64,000 nucleotides of DNA from Scylla paramamosain (Eukaryota; Arthropoda; Malacostraca; Decapoda; Portunidae). Every line of letters begins with the position of its first letter. Position 1 is the stretch's first letter. This document shows, piece by piece, positions 1 through 12,436 of the stretch. The stretch lies in assembly GCF_035594125.1 (NCBI RefSeq), contig NC_087178.1, positions 9,661,001 to 9,725,000 on the forward strand, written 5' to 3'. The notes beneath the pieces were generated by a model that worked only from the letters and a program-made list of their open reading frames with translations, was not told the DNA's origin and made no database searches. A program made the position numbers and the translations under genes.

Positions 1-721
1 AATGTCCTTTCGTTTCCCAGACATAGGGTTCTTTGCATGTATTTAAGCGTTTTTAGAGGTAACTTGATCAAAAACACTCAAAATACATGTTTTTGGTAAT
101 GTTAATCTGTTTCTCCATAAAGGGTGTTTTGCATGTGTTTTAGAGTTTTGGTATATAAGGAGTTAAAAAACACTTAAAGGCATGTTCTTGGTAAAAGTTG
201 GTTTTATTCCCATGTAATGTGATTGCCCTCCTTTTTAGTGGTTTATTGCCTAACTCTCTCAAAAACCCTCAAAAGACATTTTCTGGTAATGTCTTTTTTT
301 TCCCACATAAAGCTAGTTTCGCATGCAATTTGGGGTTCTAGTAACAAAGAATGTGAAAAACAATCAAAATACACGCATTTAGTAATGTTATTCTGTTTCT
401 TAATTAAGAGTGTTATTCAGGAGTTTCAGCATTTTGGTACCTAAGAAACATCTCCATATACACTAGTTTTTTGCGTTTTTTGCTTCGTGGTTCTTGTGAA
501 ACTATAAAATACTCATTATACACGTTTCTCATAATGTGTTTTTATTTCCCAATATAGAGTGCTTTGCATCCATTTTCGCGTCTTTTTTTTTGTTGGTTAC
601 AAGCTCAAAAATACTTAAAATATACCTTTTTCGTAATGTTATTCTATTTCTTCATATTGGTCTGTTTGCGTCCGTTTTAGCGTTTTTTACGTAAAACACT
701 GAACATGATGAACACATAATG
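1..721 (-). repeat. Satellite block 1, orientation B (left palindrome arm plus spacer)
   Basis: Tandem monomers of about 97 bp read in the minus sense; the core appears as AAAAACACTCAAAATACATG. The order of monomers matches the B copies at about 10,740-11,420 and 22,440-23,150, including the local variant with GAGGTAACTTGATCA. Positions 1-540 form the left arm of a perfect inverted repeat, and 541-721 are the spacer. Orientation switches at about 706-722, where a short degenerate direct repeat (GAACACATAATGAACACATT) sits. No gene is supported; the 73-codon frame at 223-444 is a satellite frame and is repeated identically in the other arm. Confidence 0.95.
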
Positions 722-1261
722 AACACATTATGAGAAACGTGTATAATGAGTATTTTATAGTTTCACAAGAACCACGAAGCAAAAAACGCAAAAAACTAGT
801 GTATATGGAGATGTTTCTTAGGTACCAAAATGCTGAAACTCCTGAATAACACTCTTAATTAAGAAACAGAATAACATTACTAAATGCGTGTATTTTGATT
901 GTTTTTCACATTCTTTGTTACTAGAACCCCAAATTGCATGCGAAACTAGCTTTATGTGGGAAAAAAAAGACATTACCAGAAAATGTCTTTTGAGGGTTTT
1001 TGAGAGAGTTAGGCAATAAACCACTAAAAAGGAGGGCAATCACATTACATGGGAATAAAACCAACTTTTACCAAGAACATGCCTTTAAGTGTTTTTTAAC
1101 TCCTTATATACCAAAACTCTAAAACACATGCAAAACACCCTTTATGGAGAAACAGATTAACATTACCAAAAACATGTATTTTGAGTGTTTTTGATCAAGT
1201 TACCTCTAAAAACGCTTAAATACATGCAAAGAACCCTATGTCTGGGAAACGAAAGGACATT
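1..1261. repeat. Palindrome P1: perfect inverted repeat, arms of at least 540 bp
   Basis: Arms 1-540 and 722-1,261 pair base for base. The paired coordinates always add up to 1,262, so there is no indel anywhere in the arm. I compared most of the arm segment by segment and found no mismatch, including an 8-base homopolymer (294-301 against 961-968). The spacer is 181 bp. The pairing reaches base 1 of the window, so the palindrome probably continues to the left. All other palindromes here are visibly diverged, so this one is either very recent, kept identical by gene conversion, or an assembly fold-back. Confidence 0.95.
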
Positions 1262-4200
1262 ACGAGAAACGTGTATTATGCGTGTTTTTAAGTTCCATAA
1301 GTACCAAAAAGCTAAAACCTCTTTATAGAGAAAAAATAAAGAAATAATTAAAAAATACGATTTTTTTTTTTTTGTTATTCTTTTTCATAGGTACTGAGAT
1401 GCCAAAATTCTAGCAAAATTCAGGGAAATTATGTGTAAAAAAAACATTATCAAAAAAGTTAATTTCAGCTTTTTTTTCGGACTGTTATGTACCAAACCAT
1501 GAAGTGCATGCCTAAGCCAACTATATGGGGAAATTAAACGACTTTACGAGAAAGCTGTGTTTCTAGTGTTTTGAGCATGTTAGTCACCAAAACAATAAAT
1601 AATATTGAAGTCATTCTATGTGGGAATCCAAAACAAAATGACTTTAAACGTGTCTTTTTCGTGTTTTACGTAGAAAAACGCTATAACGGATGCAAACCAA
1701 CCAATATGAAGAAATAGAATAAGATTACCAAAAAAGTATAATTTGAGTGTTTTTTTTAGCTTTTTATTTACAAAAAACGCGAAAATGGATGCAAAGCTCT
1801 CTCTATTGGTTAATAAAAGGACATTACGAGAAACGTGTATAATGAGTGTTTTATAGATTCTCAAGAATCATAAGGCAAAAAACGCAAAAACTCATATATA
1901 TGGAGAAGTTTCTTAGATACCAAAATGCTGAAACTCCTAAATAACACCCTAAATTGAAAAACAGAACAACCTTACCAAATGTGTGTATTTTGAGTGTTTT
2001 TCACATTCTTAGTAAAACCGCAAATTTTTTTGTGAAAATAGCTTTATGTGGAAAAAAAAATGACATTGCCAGATAAGTGTCTATTAAGTGATTTTTTTTT
2101 TTAGCATGATAGGCAATAAAGCACTAAAAAGCAGGGCAATCACATTACATGGGGAATAAAACTAACTTTTACTAAGAATTTGCCTTTAAGTGTTTTTGAG
2201 GTCCTTATATACCAAAACGCTAAAACGAATGCAAAACACCCTTTATGGAGAAACAGAATAACATTACCAAAAACATGTATTTTGAGTGTTTTTGATCATG
2301 TTACCTATAAAAACGCTTAAATACATGCAAAAGAACCTTATGTTTGGGAAATTAAAGGACATTTCGAGAAACATGTATTACGAGTGTTTTTAAGTTCTTT
2401 AAGTACCATTTAGCTAAAACTCATAAATAACACTGTTTATAGAAAAAAATAAATAAAATAAAAAGATAGGAATTTATTTATTTTTTTTGTTATTCATCTT
2501 CATAGGTACCAAGATGCCAAAATTATGGCAAAATTCAGGGAAATTATGTGAAAAAAGAACATTATGAAAAAAAGTTAATTTTAGGTTTTTTTTCGGACTG
2601 TTATGTACCAAACCCTAAAGTTTATGCAAAGCCACCTATATGGGGAAATTAAACGTCCTTACCAGAAACCTGTCTTTTGTGTGTTTTTTTTTCAGCATGT
2701 TAGGCACCAAAACGATAAATAATATGGAAGTCACTCAATGTGGGAATCCATCACAAAATTACTGAAAAAGTGTCTTTTCAGTGTTTTACGTAGAAAAATG
2801 CTAAATCGAATGCAAACCAACGAATATTAAGAAATAGAATAACATTACCAAAAAGGTATATTTTGAGTGTTTTTGAATTTACCTTCAAAAAACGTGAAAA
2901 TGGATGGAAAGCACTCTATATTGGGATATAAAAGGACATTACGAGAAACGTGTATAATAAGTGTTTTATAGTTTCACAACAGCCACAAGGGAAAAATCGA
3001 AAAACTCGGTGTATATGGAGAAGTTTCTTAGATACCAAAATGCTGAAACTCAGATATAACACTCTTAATTAAGAATACAGAACAACCATACCAAATGCAG
3101 GCATTTTGAGTGCTTTTCACATTCTTAGTTACCAAAACCAAAAATGGCATGCAAAACTAGCTTAATGTGGGAAAAAAATGACATTACCAGAAAAATGTCT
3201 TTTGAGTGTTTTTGAACGTGATAGGCACTAAATCACTAAAAAGGAGGGCAATCACATTCTATGGGAATAAAAACAACTTTTACCAAAAGCCTGCCTTTAT
3301 GTGTTTTTGAGCTTCTTACATACCAAAACGCTAAAACGTATGCGAAACACCCTTTATGGAGAAACAGAATAACATTACCAGAAATATGTATTTTGAGTGT
3401 TTTTGATCATGTTACCTATAAAAACGCCTAAATACATGCAAAGAACCCTATGTTTGGAAAATGAAAGGACATTACGAAAATCGTGTATTATGAGTGTTTT
3501 TAAGTTCCTTAACTACCAAAAAGCTAAAACCCACAAATAACTCCTTATAGAGAAAATTTTTATTTTATTTTTTATTCATCTTCATATGTACCGAGATGCC
3601 AAAATTCTGGAAAAATTCATGGAAATTTTGTAAAAAAAAAATCATTATAAAAAAATAATTTTAGCTTTTTTCCGGAGTTATGTACAAACTTTGAAGTGCA
3701 TGCAAATCCACCTATATGGGGAAATTACACGACTTTACCAGAAACCTGTCTTTTGAGTGTTTTTCAGCAATCTGAACAATATTATTTAAAACGTGTGTTG
3801 TCAGTGATTTACGTAGAAAAACGCTAAAACGGATGCAAACCAACCAATATGAAGAAATAGAATAACATTACCAAAAAGATATATTTTGATGTGTTTTTGA
3901 GCTTACCTACAAAAAAAGCAAAAATGGATGGAAAGCACTTTATATTGGCAAAGAAAAGGACATTACGAGAAACGTGTATGAGTGTTTTATAGTTTGACAA
4001 GAACCACAAGGTAAAATTCTCAAAAAACTCGTGTACATAAAGAAGTTTCTTACATACCAAAAAGCTGAAACTCATCAAGAACACTTTTAATTTTGAAACA
4101 GAAATACCTTACGAAATGTGTGTATTAGAAAAGTTTCTTACATACCAAAATGCTGAAACTCATGAATAACACTTTTAATTAAGAAATAGAACAACCTTAC

Positions 4201-5993
4201 TAAATGCCTGTTTTTTTAGCTTTTTTCACATTCTTAGTTACCAAAACCCCAAATTCGATGCAAAACTAGCTTTATGTGGGAAAAAAATGATATTACCAGA
4301 AAAGTGTCTTTTGAGTGTTTTTGAGCGTGTTAGGCAATAAAGCACTAAAAAGCAGGAGAATCACATTACATGGGAATAATAACAACTTTTACCAAAAACT
4401 TGCCTTTAAGTGTTTTTGAGCTAATTACATACGAAAACGCTAAAACGCATGCAAAACACCTTTTATGAAGAAAGAAAATAAAATTACCAAAAACATATAT
4501 TTTGAGTGTTTTTGATCATGTTATCTATAAAAACGCTTAAATATATGCAAAAAACCTTATGTTTAAGAAACGAAAGGACATTACGAGAAATGTGTATTAT
4601 AAGTGTTTTTAAGTTTCTTAAGTACTAAAAAGTTAAAACCCTCAAATAACACTCTTTATTTAGAAAAAAAAAGTAAGAAAATAAAAAAATAGGATTTTTT
4701 TTTTTTTGTTATTCATCTTCATAGGTACCGAGATGCCAAAATTCTGGGAAAATTCAGGACTATTATATGTTAAAACAAAAATTATCAAATAAGTAAATTT
4801 TAGCTTTTTTTCGGACTGTTATGTAGCAAACCCTAAAGTGCATCCAGACTCCTATATGAGGAAATTAAACGACCTTACCAGAAATCTGTTTTTTGAGTGT
4901 TTTTCAGCATGTTAGGCACCAAAACGATAAATAGTAAGGAATTCACTCTATATGAGAATCCAAAACAAAATTGCTGAAAACGTGTTTTTTCTTTCTTTTA
5001 CGTAGAAAAACGCTAAAACGGATGCAAACCTACCAATATCAAGAAATAGAAAAACATTACCAAAAAGGTATATTTTGAATGTTTTTGAGCTTGTTACCTA
5101 CAAAAAAAAACGCGAAAATTGATGCAAAGCACTCTATATTAGAAAACAAAAGGACTTTGCAAGAAAAGTGTATAATGAGTTTTTATAGTTCAAAAGAACC
5201 AAAAGGCAAAAAACACAAAAACTCGTGTATATGGAGAAGGTTAATAGATACCAAAATGATGAAACTTATGAATAAAACTCTTAATTGAGAAACAGAACAA
5301 CCTTACTAAATGCATGTATTTTGAGTGCTTTTCACATTCTTAGTTACCAAAAACCCATATTGCATGCGAAACCACCTTTATGTGAGAACAAAATGACATT
5401 ACCAGAAAAGTGTCTTTTAAGTGTTTTTGAGCGTGATAGGCAATAAAGCACTAAAAAGCAGGGCAATCATATTACATTGGAATAACACCAATTTATACCA
5501 AAAACTTACCTTTAAGTGTTTTTGAGGTCCTTATATACTAAACCGCTAAAACGCGTACAAAAACAAACTTTATGGAGAAATAGAACAACATTACCAAAAA
5601 CATATATTTTGAGTGTTTTTAATATTGTTATCTATAAAAACGCTTAATTACATGCAAAGAACATTATGTGTGGGAAACAAAAGGATATTACGAGAAACGT
5701 GTATTATGAGTGTTTTTTTAAGTTCCTTAAGTACCAAAAAGCTAAAACCCACCAATAACACTCTTTATTTAGAAAAGAAAAAAAAGAAAAAAAAATAGGA
5801 TTTTTTTTTTATTCATATTCATAGGTACCGAGATGCCAAAATTCTGGGAAAATTCAGGGCAATCATATGATAAAAGATATCAAAAAAAATAATTTCCGGT
5901 TTTTTTTTTCGGACTGTTATATGTACCAAACCTTAAAGTGCATGCAAAGACTCCTACATGAGAAAATTAAACGACCTTACCAGAAATATCGTG
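722..5993 (+). repeat. Satellite block 2, orientation A, 1.1-kb HOR array
   Basis: HOR copies in the plus sense. Phase marks (GGTACC or a one-base variant) lie at about 1,390, 2,505, 3,589, 4,726 and 5,822, so the spacing is about 1.1 kb. Monomers follow the standard order: CGGACTGTTATGTACC, then GTTAGGCACCAAAACGATAA, then TTTACGTAGAAAAACGC, then GTTACCTACAAAAAACGCG, then the ACAAGGCAAAAAACGC monomer, and so on to TTAAGTACCAAAAAGCTAAA. The unit at about 3,590-4,720 is a distinct variant with CCGGAGTTATG in place of CGGACTGTTATG. Positions 5,109-5,993 are the unpaired spacer of palindrome P2. No gene is seen. Confidence 0.95.
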
Positions 5994-8900
5994 TTTTTTT
6001 GTAGGTAACAAGCTCAAAAACATTCAAAATATAACTTTTTGGTAATGTTTTTCTATTTCTTGATATTGGTAGGTTTGCATCCGTTTTAGCGTTTTTCTAC
6101 GTAAAAGAAAGAAAAAACACGTTTTCAGCAATTTTGTTTTGGATTCTCATATAGAGTGAATTCCTTACTATTTATCGTTTTGGTGCCTAACATGCTGAAA
6201 AACACTCAAAAAACAGATTTCTGCTAAGGTCATTTAATTTTCTCATATAGGAGTCTTTGGATGCTCTTTAGGGTTTGGTATATAACAGTCCGAAAAAAAA
6301 GCTGAAATTTACTTTTTTGATAATTTGTGTTTTAACATATAATAGTCCTGAATTTTCCCAGAATTTTGGCATCTCGGTACCTATGAAGATGAGTAACAAA
6401 AAAAAAAATCGTATTTTTTTATGTTCTTACTTTTTTTTCTAAATAAAGAGTGTTATTTGTAGGTTTTAGCTTTTTGGTACTTATGGAACTTAAAAACACT
6501 TATAATACACATTTCTCGTAATGTCCTTTCGTTTCTTAAACATAAGGTTTTTTGCATATATTTAAGCGTTTTTATAGATAACATGATCAAAAACACTCAA
6601 AATATATGTTTTTGGTAATTTTATTTTCTTTCTTCATAAAAGGTGTTTTGCATGCGTTTTAGCGTTTTCGTATGTAATTAGCTCAAAAACACTTAAAGGC
6701 AAGTTCTTGGTAAAAGTTGTTATTATTCCCATGTAATGTTATTACCCTGCTTTTTAGTGCTTTATTGCCTAACACGCTCAAAAACACTCAAAAGACACTT
6801 TTCTGGTAATATCATTTTTTTCCCACATAAATCTAGTTTTGTATGGAATTTGGGGTTTTGGTAACTAAGAATGTGAAAAAAAACTCAAAAAACAGGCATT
6901 TAGTAAGGTTGTTCTATTTCTTAATTAAAAGTGTTATTCATGAGTTTTAGTATTTTGGTATGTAAGAAACTTTTCTAATACACACATTTGGTAAGGTATT
7001 TCTGTTTCAAAATTAAAAGTGTTATTGATGAGTTTCAGCTTTTTGGTATGTAAGAAACTTCTTGATGTACACGAGTTTTTGAGGATTTTACCTTGTGGTT
7101 CTTGTCAAACTATAAAACACTCATACATGTTTCTCGTAATGTCCTTTTTGTTTGCTAATATAAAGTGTTTTCCATCCATTTTTGCTTTTTTTTGTAGGTA
7201 ACAAGCTCAAAAACACATCAAAATATATCTTTTTGGTAATGTTATTCTATTTCTTCATATTGGTTGGTTTGCATCCGTTTTAGCGTTTTTCTACGTAAAT
7301 CACTGAAAAGACACGTTTTAAATAAGATTGTTCAGATTGCTGAAAAAAACACTCAAAAGACAGGTTTCTGGTAAAGTCGTGTAATTTCCCCATATAGGTG
7401 GATTTGCATGCACTTCAAAGTTTGTACATAACTCCGGAAAAAAGCTAAAAAAAATTTTTTAAATTGATTTTTTTTTACAAAATTTCCATGAATTTTGCCA
7501 AAATTTTGGCATCTTGGTACCTATGAAGATGAATAACATTTTTTTTTCTCTATAAAAAGTTATTTGTGGGTTTTATCTTTTTGGTACTTAAGGAACTTAA
7601 AAACACTCATAATACACGATTTTCGTAATGTCCTTTCATTCTCCACATATAGGGTTCTTTGCATGTATTTAGGTAACATGATCATGTATTTAGGTAACAT
7701 GATCAAAAACACTCAAAATACATTTTTCTGGTAATGTTATTCTGTTTCTCCATAAAGGGTGTTTTGCAAGCGTTTTAGCGTTTTGGTATGTAAGAAGCTC
7801 AAAAACACGTAAAGGCAGGTTCTTGGTAAAAGTTGGTTTTATTCCCATATAATGTGATTGCCCTCCTTTTTAGAGCTTTAGTGCCTAACACGCTCAAAAA
7901 CACTCAAAAGACACTTTTTTGTTAATGTCATTTTTTTCCCACATAAAGCTAGTTTCGCATGCAATTTTTGGTTTTGGTAACTAAGAATGTGAAAAGCACT
8001 GAAAATACATGCATTTGGTAAGGCTGTTCTGTATTCTTAATTAAGAGTGTTATTTCTGAGTTCCAGCATTTTGGTATCAAAGAAACTTCTCCATATACAC
8101 CGAGTTTTGCTTTTTTTGCCTTGTGGCTGTTGTGAAACCATAAAACACTCATTATACACGTTTCTCGTAATGTCCTTTTGTATCCCAATATAGAGTGCTT
8201 TCCATCCATTTTCGCGTTTTTTGAAGATAAGAAGCTCAAAAACACTCAAAATATACCTTTTTGGTAATGTTATTCTATTTCTCCATATTCGTTAGTTTGC
8301 ATCCGATTTAGCATTTTTCTACGTAAAACACTGAAAAGACACTTTTTCAGTAATTTTGTGATGGATTCCCACATTTAATGACTTCCATATTATTTATCGT
8401 TTTGGTGCCTAACATGCTGAAAAAAAACCAGAAAAGACAGGTTTCTGGTAAGGTCGTTTAATTTCCCCATATAGATGGCTTTGGATGCACTTTAGGTTTT
8501 GGTACATAACAGTCCGAAAAAAAAGCTAAAATTAACTCTTTTTAATAATGTTCTTTTTTCACATAATTTCCCTGAATTTTGGCAGAATTTTAGCATCTCG
8601 GTACCTATGAAGATGAAAAAAAAAAATCCTATTTTTTTATTTATTTATTTATTTTATTTTTTTCTCTAGAAAGAATGTTATTTGTGGGTTTTAGGTTTTT
8701 GGTACTTAAAGAACTTAAAAACACTCATAATACACGTTTCTCGAAATGTCCTTTCTTTTCCTAAACATAAGATTCTTTCCATGTATTTAAGCGTTTAAGG
8801 TAACTTGATCAAAAACACTCAAAATACATGTTTTTGGTAATGTTATTCTGTTTCTAAATAAAGGGTGTTTTGCATGCGTTTTAGCGTTTTGGTATATAAG

Positions 8901-9840
8901 GAGCTCAAAAACACTTAGAAAAAACATTTGGTAAAAGTTGATTTTATTCCCATGTAATGTGATTGCCCTGCTTTTTAGTGCTTTATTGCCTATCATGCTA
9001 AAAAAAAAAAAAACACTTGAAAGACACTTTTCTGGTAATGTCATTTTTTTCCCACATAAAGCTACTTTCACATAAAATTTGTGGTTTTGGTAACTAAGAA
9101 TGTGAAAAACACTCAAAATACACGCATTTGGTAAGGTTGTTCTGTTTCCCAATTAATAGTGTCATTCAGGAGTTTCACCATTTTGGTATCTAAGAAACTT
9201 CTCCATATATACGAGTTTTTGCGTTTTTTGCCTTGTGCTTCTTGAGAATCTATAAAACACTCATTATACACGTTTCTTGTAATGTCTTTTTCTTAACCAA
9301 TATAGAGAGCTTTCCATCCATTTTCGCGATTTTTTTTTTTTTTGTAAAAAGCTCAAAAATACTCAAAATATACCTTTTTGGTAATGTTATTCTATTTTTT
9401 CATGTTGGCTGGTTTGCATCCGTTTTAGCATGTTTCTACTTAAAACACGGAAAAGACTCGTTTTTAGTAATTTATTTTGGATTCCCATATAGAATGAATT
9501 CCATATTGTTAATTGTTTTGGTGACTAACATGCTGAAAAACACTAGAAACACAGGTTTCTCGTAAAGTCGTTTAATTTCCCAATATAGTTTACTTTGCAT
9601 GCACTTTAGGGTTTTGTGCATAACAGTCCGAAAAAAAAGCTAAAATTAAATTTTTTGATAATGTTCTTTTTTTCATATAATTTCCCTGAATTTTGCCAGA
9701 ATTTTGTGATCTCGGTACCTATGAAAAAGAATAACAAAAAAATAAAATCCTATTTACTTATTTACTTTTTTTCTTCTCTATAAATAGTTTTTAGCTTTTT
9801 GTTACTTATGGAACTTAAAAAGACTCATAATACACATTTC
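1262..9840. repeat. Palindrome P2: about 4-kb arms, 885-bp spacer
   Basis: The A arm (about 1,262-5,108) is mirrored by the B arm (5,994 to about 9,840). Near the centre the paired coordinates add up to 11,102: 4,952-4,961 pairs with 6,141-6,150, and 5,101 pairs with 6,001. Outward the sum drifts by some ten bases through indels. HOR marks pair across the centre (4,726 with 6,376; 3,589 with 7,516; 2,505 with 8,600; 1,390 with 9,714). Unit variants pair as well: the CCGGAGTTATG unit at 3,680 matches its complement at 7,430, and the AATCCATCACAAAATTACTG unit at 2,745 matches 8,355. The arms look roughly 90-95% identical by eye. Confidence 0.88.
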
Positions 9841-11950
9841 TCCTAATGTCCTTTCGTTTCCCAGACATAGGGTTTTTTGCATTTATTAAAGCGTTATTAG
9901 AGGTAACATGATCAAAAACTCTCAAAATACATGTTTTTGGTAATGTTATTCTCTTTCTCCATAAAGTTTGTTTTGCATTCGTTTTAGCGTTTGGGATTTA
10001 AGAAGCTCAAAAACACTTAAAGGCAAGTTGTTAGTAAAAGTTAGTTTTATTCACATGTAATGTGATTGCCCTGCTTTTTAGTGTTTTATTGCCTATCATG
10101 CTAAAAAAAAAAAAAAAAAAACACTTAAAAGACACTTTTCTGGTAATGTCATTTTTTTTCCCACATAAAGCTACTTTTACATAAAATTTGGGGTTTTGGT
10201 AACTAAGAATGTGAAAAACACTCAAAATACACGCATTTGGTAAGGTTGTTCTGTTTCTCAATTTATAGTGTTATTCAGGAGTTTCAGCATTTTGGTATCT
10301 TAGAAACTTCTCCATATATATGAGTTTTTGCGTTTTTTGCCTTGTGATTCTTGAGAATCTATAAAACACTCATTATATACGTTTCTTGTAATGTCCTTTT
10401 GTTAACCAATAGAGAAAGATAAAACCCACAAAAGACAGATTTCTCGTAAAGTCGTTTAATTTCCCCAAATAGTTGGCTTTGCATGCACTTCATGGTTTGG
10501 TACATAACAGTCCGAAAAAAAAACTAAAATTAACTTTTTCGATAATGTTCTTTTTGCACAAAATTTCCCTGAATTTTTGCCACAATTTTGGCATCTCAGT
10601 ACCTATGAAGAGGAATAACAAAAAAAAAAAAAGAATCGTATTTTTTAATTATTTCTTTATTTTTTCCCTAAAAAGAGGTTTTAGCTTTTTGGTACTTATG
10701 GAACTTAAAAACACACATAATACACGTTTTTGATAATGTCCCTTCGTTTCCCAGACATAGGGATCTTTGCATGTATTTAAGCGTTTTTAGAGGTAACATG
10801 ATCAAAAACACTCAAAATAAATGTTTTTGGTAATGTTAATCTGTTTCTCCATAAAGGGTGTTTTACATGTGTTTTAGCGTTTTGGTATATAAGGAGTTAA
10901 AAAACACTTAAAAGTTGGTTTTATTCCCATGTAATGTGATTGCCCTCCTTTTTAGTGCTTTATTGCCTAACTCTCTCAAAAACCCTCAAAAGATACTTTT
11001 CTGGTAATGTCATTTTTTTTCCCACATAAAGCTAGTTTCACATGCAATTTGGGGTTCTAGTAACTAAGAATGTGAAAAACACTCAAAATACACGCAATTA
11101 GTAATGTTATTCTGTTTCTTAATTAAGAGTGTTATTCAGGAGTTTCAGCATTTTGGTATCTAAAAAACTTCTCTATGTACACTAGTTTTTGCTTTTTTTG
11201 CTTTGTGTTTTTTGTGAAACTATAAAATACTCATTATCCACGTTTCTCGTAATGTCTTTTTATTTCCCAATATAGAGTGCTTTGCATCCATTTTCACGTT
11301 TTTTTTTTGTTGGTCACAAGTTCAAAAATACTTGAAATATACCTTTTTGGTAATGTTATTCTATTTCTTCATATTGGTCTGTTTCCATCTGTTTTAGCGT
11401 TTTTTACGTAAAACACTGAAAAGACACGTTTTCAGTAATTTTGTTTTGGATTCCCATATAGAGTGACTGCCATATTATTTATCGTTTTGGTGCCTAATAT
11501 TCTGAAAAACATTCAAAAGACAGTTTGTAAAGTCGTTTAATTTCCCCATATAGATGGCTTTGCATGCACTTTAGGGTTTGGTACATAACAGTCCGAAAAA
11601 AAAGCTAAAATTAAATTTTTCGATAATGTTCTTTTATCCACATAATTTCCCTGAATTTTAACAGAATTTTGGCATCTCGGTACCTCTGAAGATGAATAAC
11701 AAAAAAAAAAAATTATTTTCTTTTCTTTTATTTATTTATTATTATTTATTTATTTATTTATTTTTTGTTTCTTCATAAAGAGTGTTATTTATGGGTTTTA
11801 GCTTTTTGGTATTTAAGTAACTTAAAAACACTTATAATACACGCTTCTCGTAATGTCCTTTCGTTTCCCAAACATAGGATTCTTTGCATGTATTTAAGCG
11901 TTTTCATAGGTAACATGATCAAAAACATTCAAAATACATGTTTTTTGTAA
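5994..11950. repeat. Direct segmental duplication, copy 1 (second copy at 18,597-23,615)
   Basis: Both copies are in B orientation and share the same order of unit variants. These include the GGATTCTCATATAGAGTGA unit, the ACTTTTCTAA insertion (6,970 and 19,570), the CCGG unit (7,430 and 20,025), the GATGGATT unit (8,350 and 20,950), the poly(T/A) unit (9,000 and 21,590) and the GTAACTTAAAAACAC unit (11,818 and 23,550). The offset is about 12,600 at the start and about 11,730 at the end, because copy 1 holds about 0.85 kb more around 9,200-10,400. Confidence 0.85.
7662..7703. repeat. 21-bp exact tandem duplication
   Basis: The 21-base unit (CATGTATTTAGGTAACATGA plus T) occurs twice without a gap, at 7,662-7,682 and 7,683-7,703. 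The usual monomer here reads ATTTAGGCGTTTTTATAGGTAACATGATC, so the 8-10 bases after ATTTAGG were also lost. This is a small slippage product inside a 97-bp monomer, unrelated to the monomer or HOR period. Confidence 0.9.
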
Positions 11951-12088
11951 TGTTTTTGTTTTTCTCCATAAAGGATTTTTTGCTTTTAGCGTTTTGGTAT
12001 GTAAGAAGCTCAAAAATATTTAACGGGACGTTCTTGGTAAAATTTGGTTTTATTCCCGTGTAATGTGATTGCCCTGGCTTTTAGTGCT

Positions 12089-12436
12089 AATAACATTACC
12101 AAAAACATGCATTTTGAGTGTTTTTTATCATATATCCAATAAAAACGCTTAAATGACATTACCAGAAAAATGTCTTTTAAGTGTTTTTGAGCGTGATATG
12201 CAACCAAGCACTAAAAAACAGAAAAATCACATAACTTGGGTATAAAACCAACTTTTACGAAGAACTGGCCTTTAAGTGTTTTTTTTAACTCCTTACATAC
12301 GAAAACGGTAAAACGCATGTAAAACACCCTTTATGGAAAGCAAAGCAACCTATATGGAAAAATTACTCGACTTTACCAGAAAAACATTGAAAAAAATTGA
12401 AAACATTGAACATTGAAAAAGAAAAACATTGAAAAG
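12089..12436 (+). repeat. Satellite block 4, short orientation A insert
   Basis: Orientation flips from B to A at about 12,089 (AGTGCTAATAACATTACC) and back at about 12,385-12,436. The return point is a low-complexity run with several copies of ACATTGAAAA. The insert is the inverse of the following 0.65 kb. Positions 12,089-12,336 pair with 12,808-13,055 (sum 25,144) and 12,337-12,381 pair with 12,444-12,487 (sum 24,824). A 320-bp segment (about 12,488-12,807) is present only in the right-hand arm, so the left arm suffered an internal deletion at CCCTTTATGG/AAAGCAAAG. Confidence 0.85.

Larger units (their letters stand above)
5994..12088 (-). repeat. Satellite block 3, orientation B, 1.1-kb HOR array
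   Basis: HOR copies in the minus sense with phase marks at about 6,376, 7,516, 8,600, 9,714, 10,596 and 11,679. The interval 9,714-10,596 is short (about 880 bp) because a deletion at about 10,416 joins the AACCAATAGAGA monomer to a monomer two to three places away. From 5,994 to about 11,950 this block is also a direct duplicate of about 18,597-23,615. The poly(T/A) run in the monomer near 9,000 and 10,110 is a variant shared with 21,590 and, inverted, with 2,095 and 41,830. No gene is seen; the 121-codon frame at 8,787-9,152 spans several monomers. Confidence 0.95.

Noticed and set aside
223..1039. Two identical 73-codon frames (223-444 on +, 818-1,039 on -) as a duplicated gene pair
   Set aside because: They lie in the two arms of the perfect palindrome P1, so identity is automatic. 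The frame consists of satellite monomers, with no start context, domain or homologue recognised.
10081..10135. A-rich run in the AAGTGTTTTTTTAGC monomer as an insertion of a mobile element
   Set aside because: It is only an expanded T/A run in the core box, shared with duplicated copies at 9,000, 21,590, 2,095 and 41,830.
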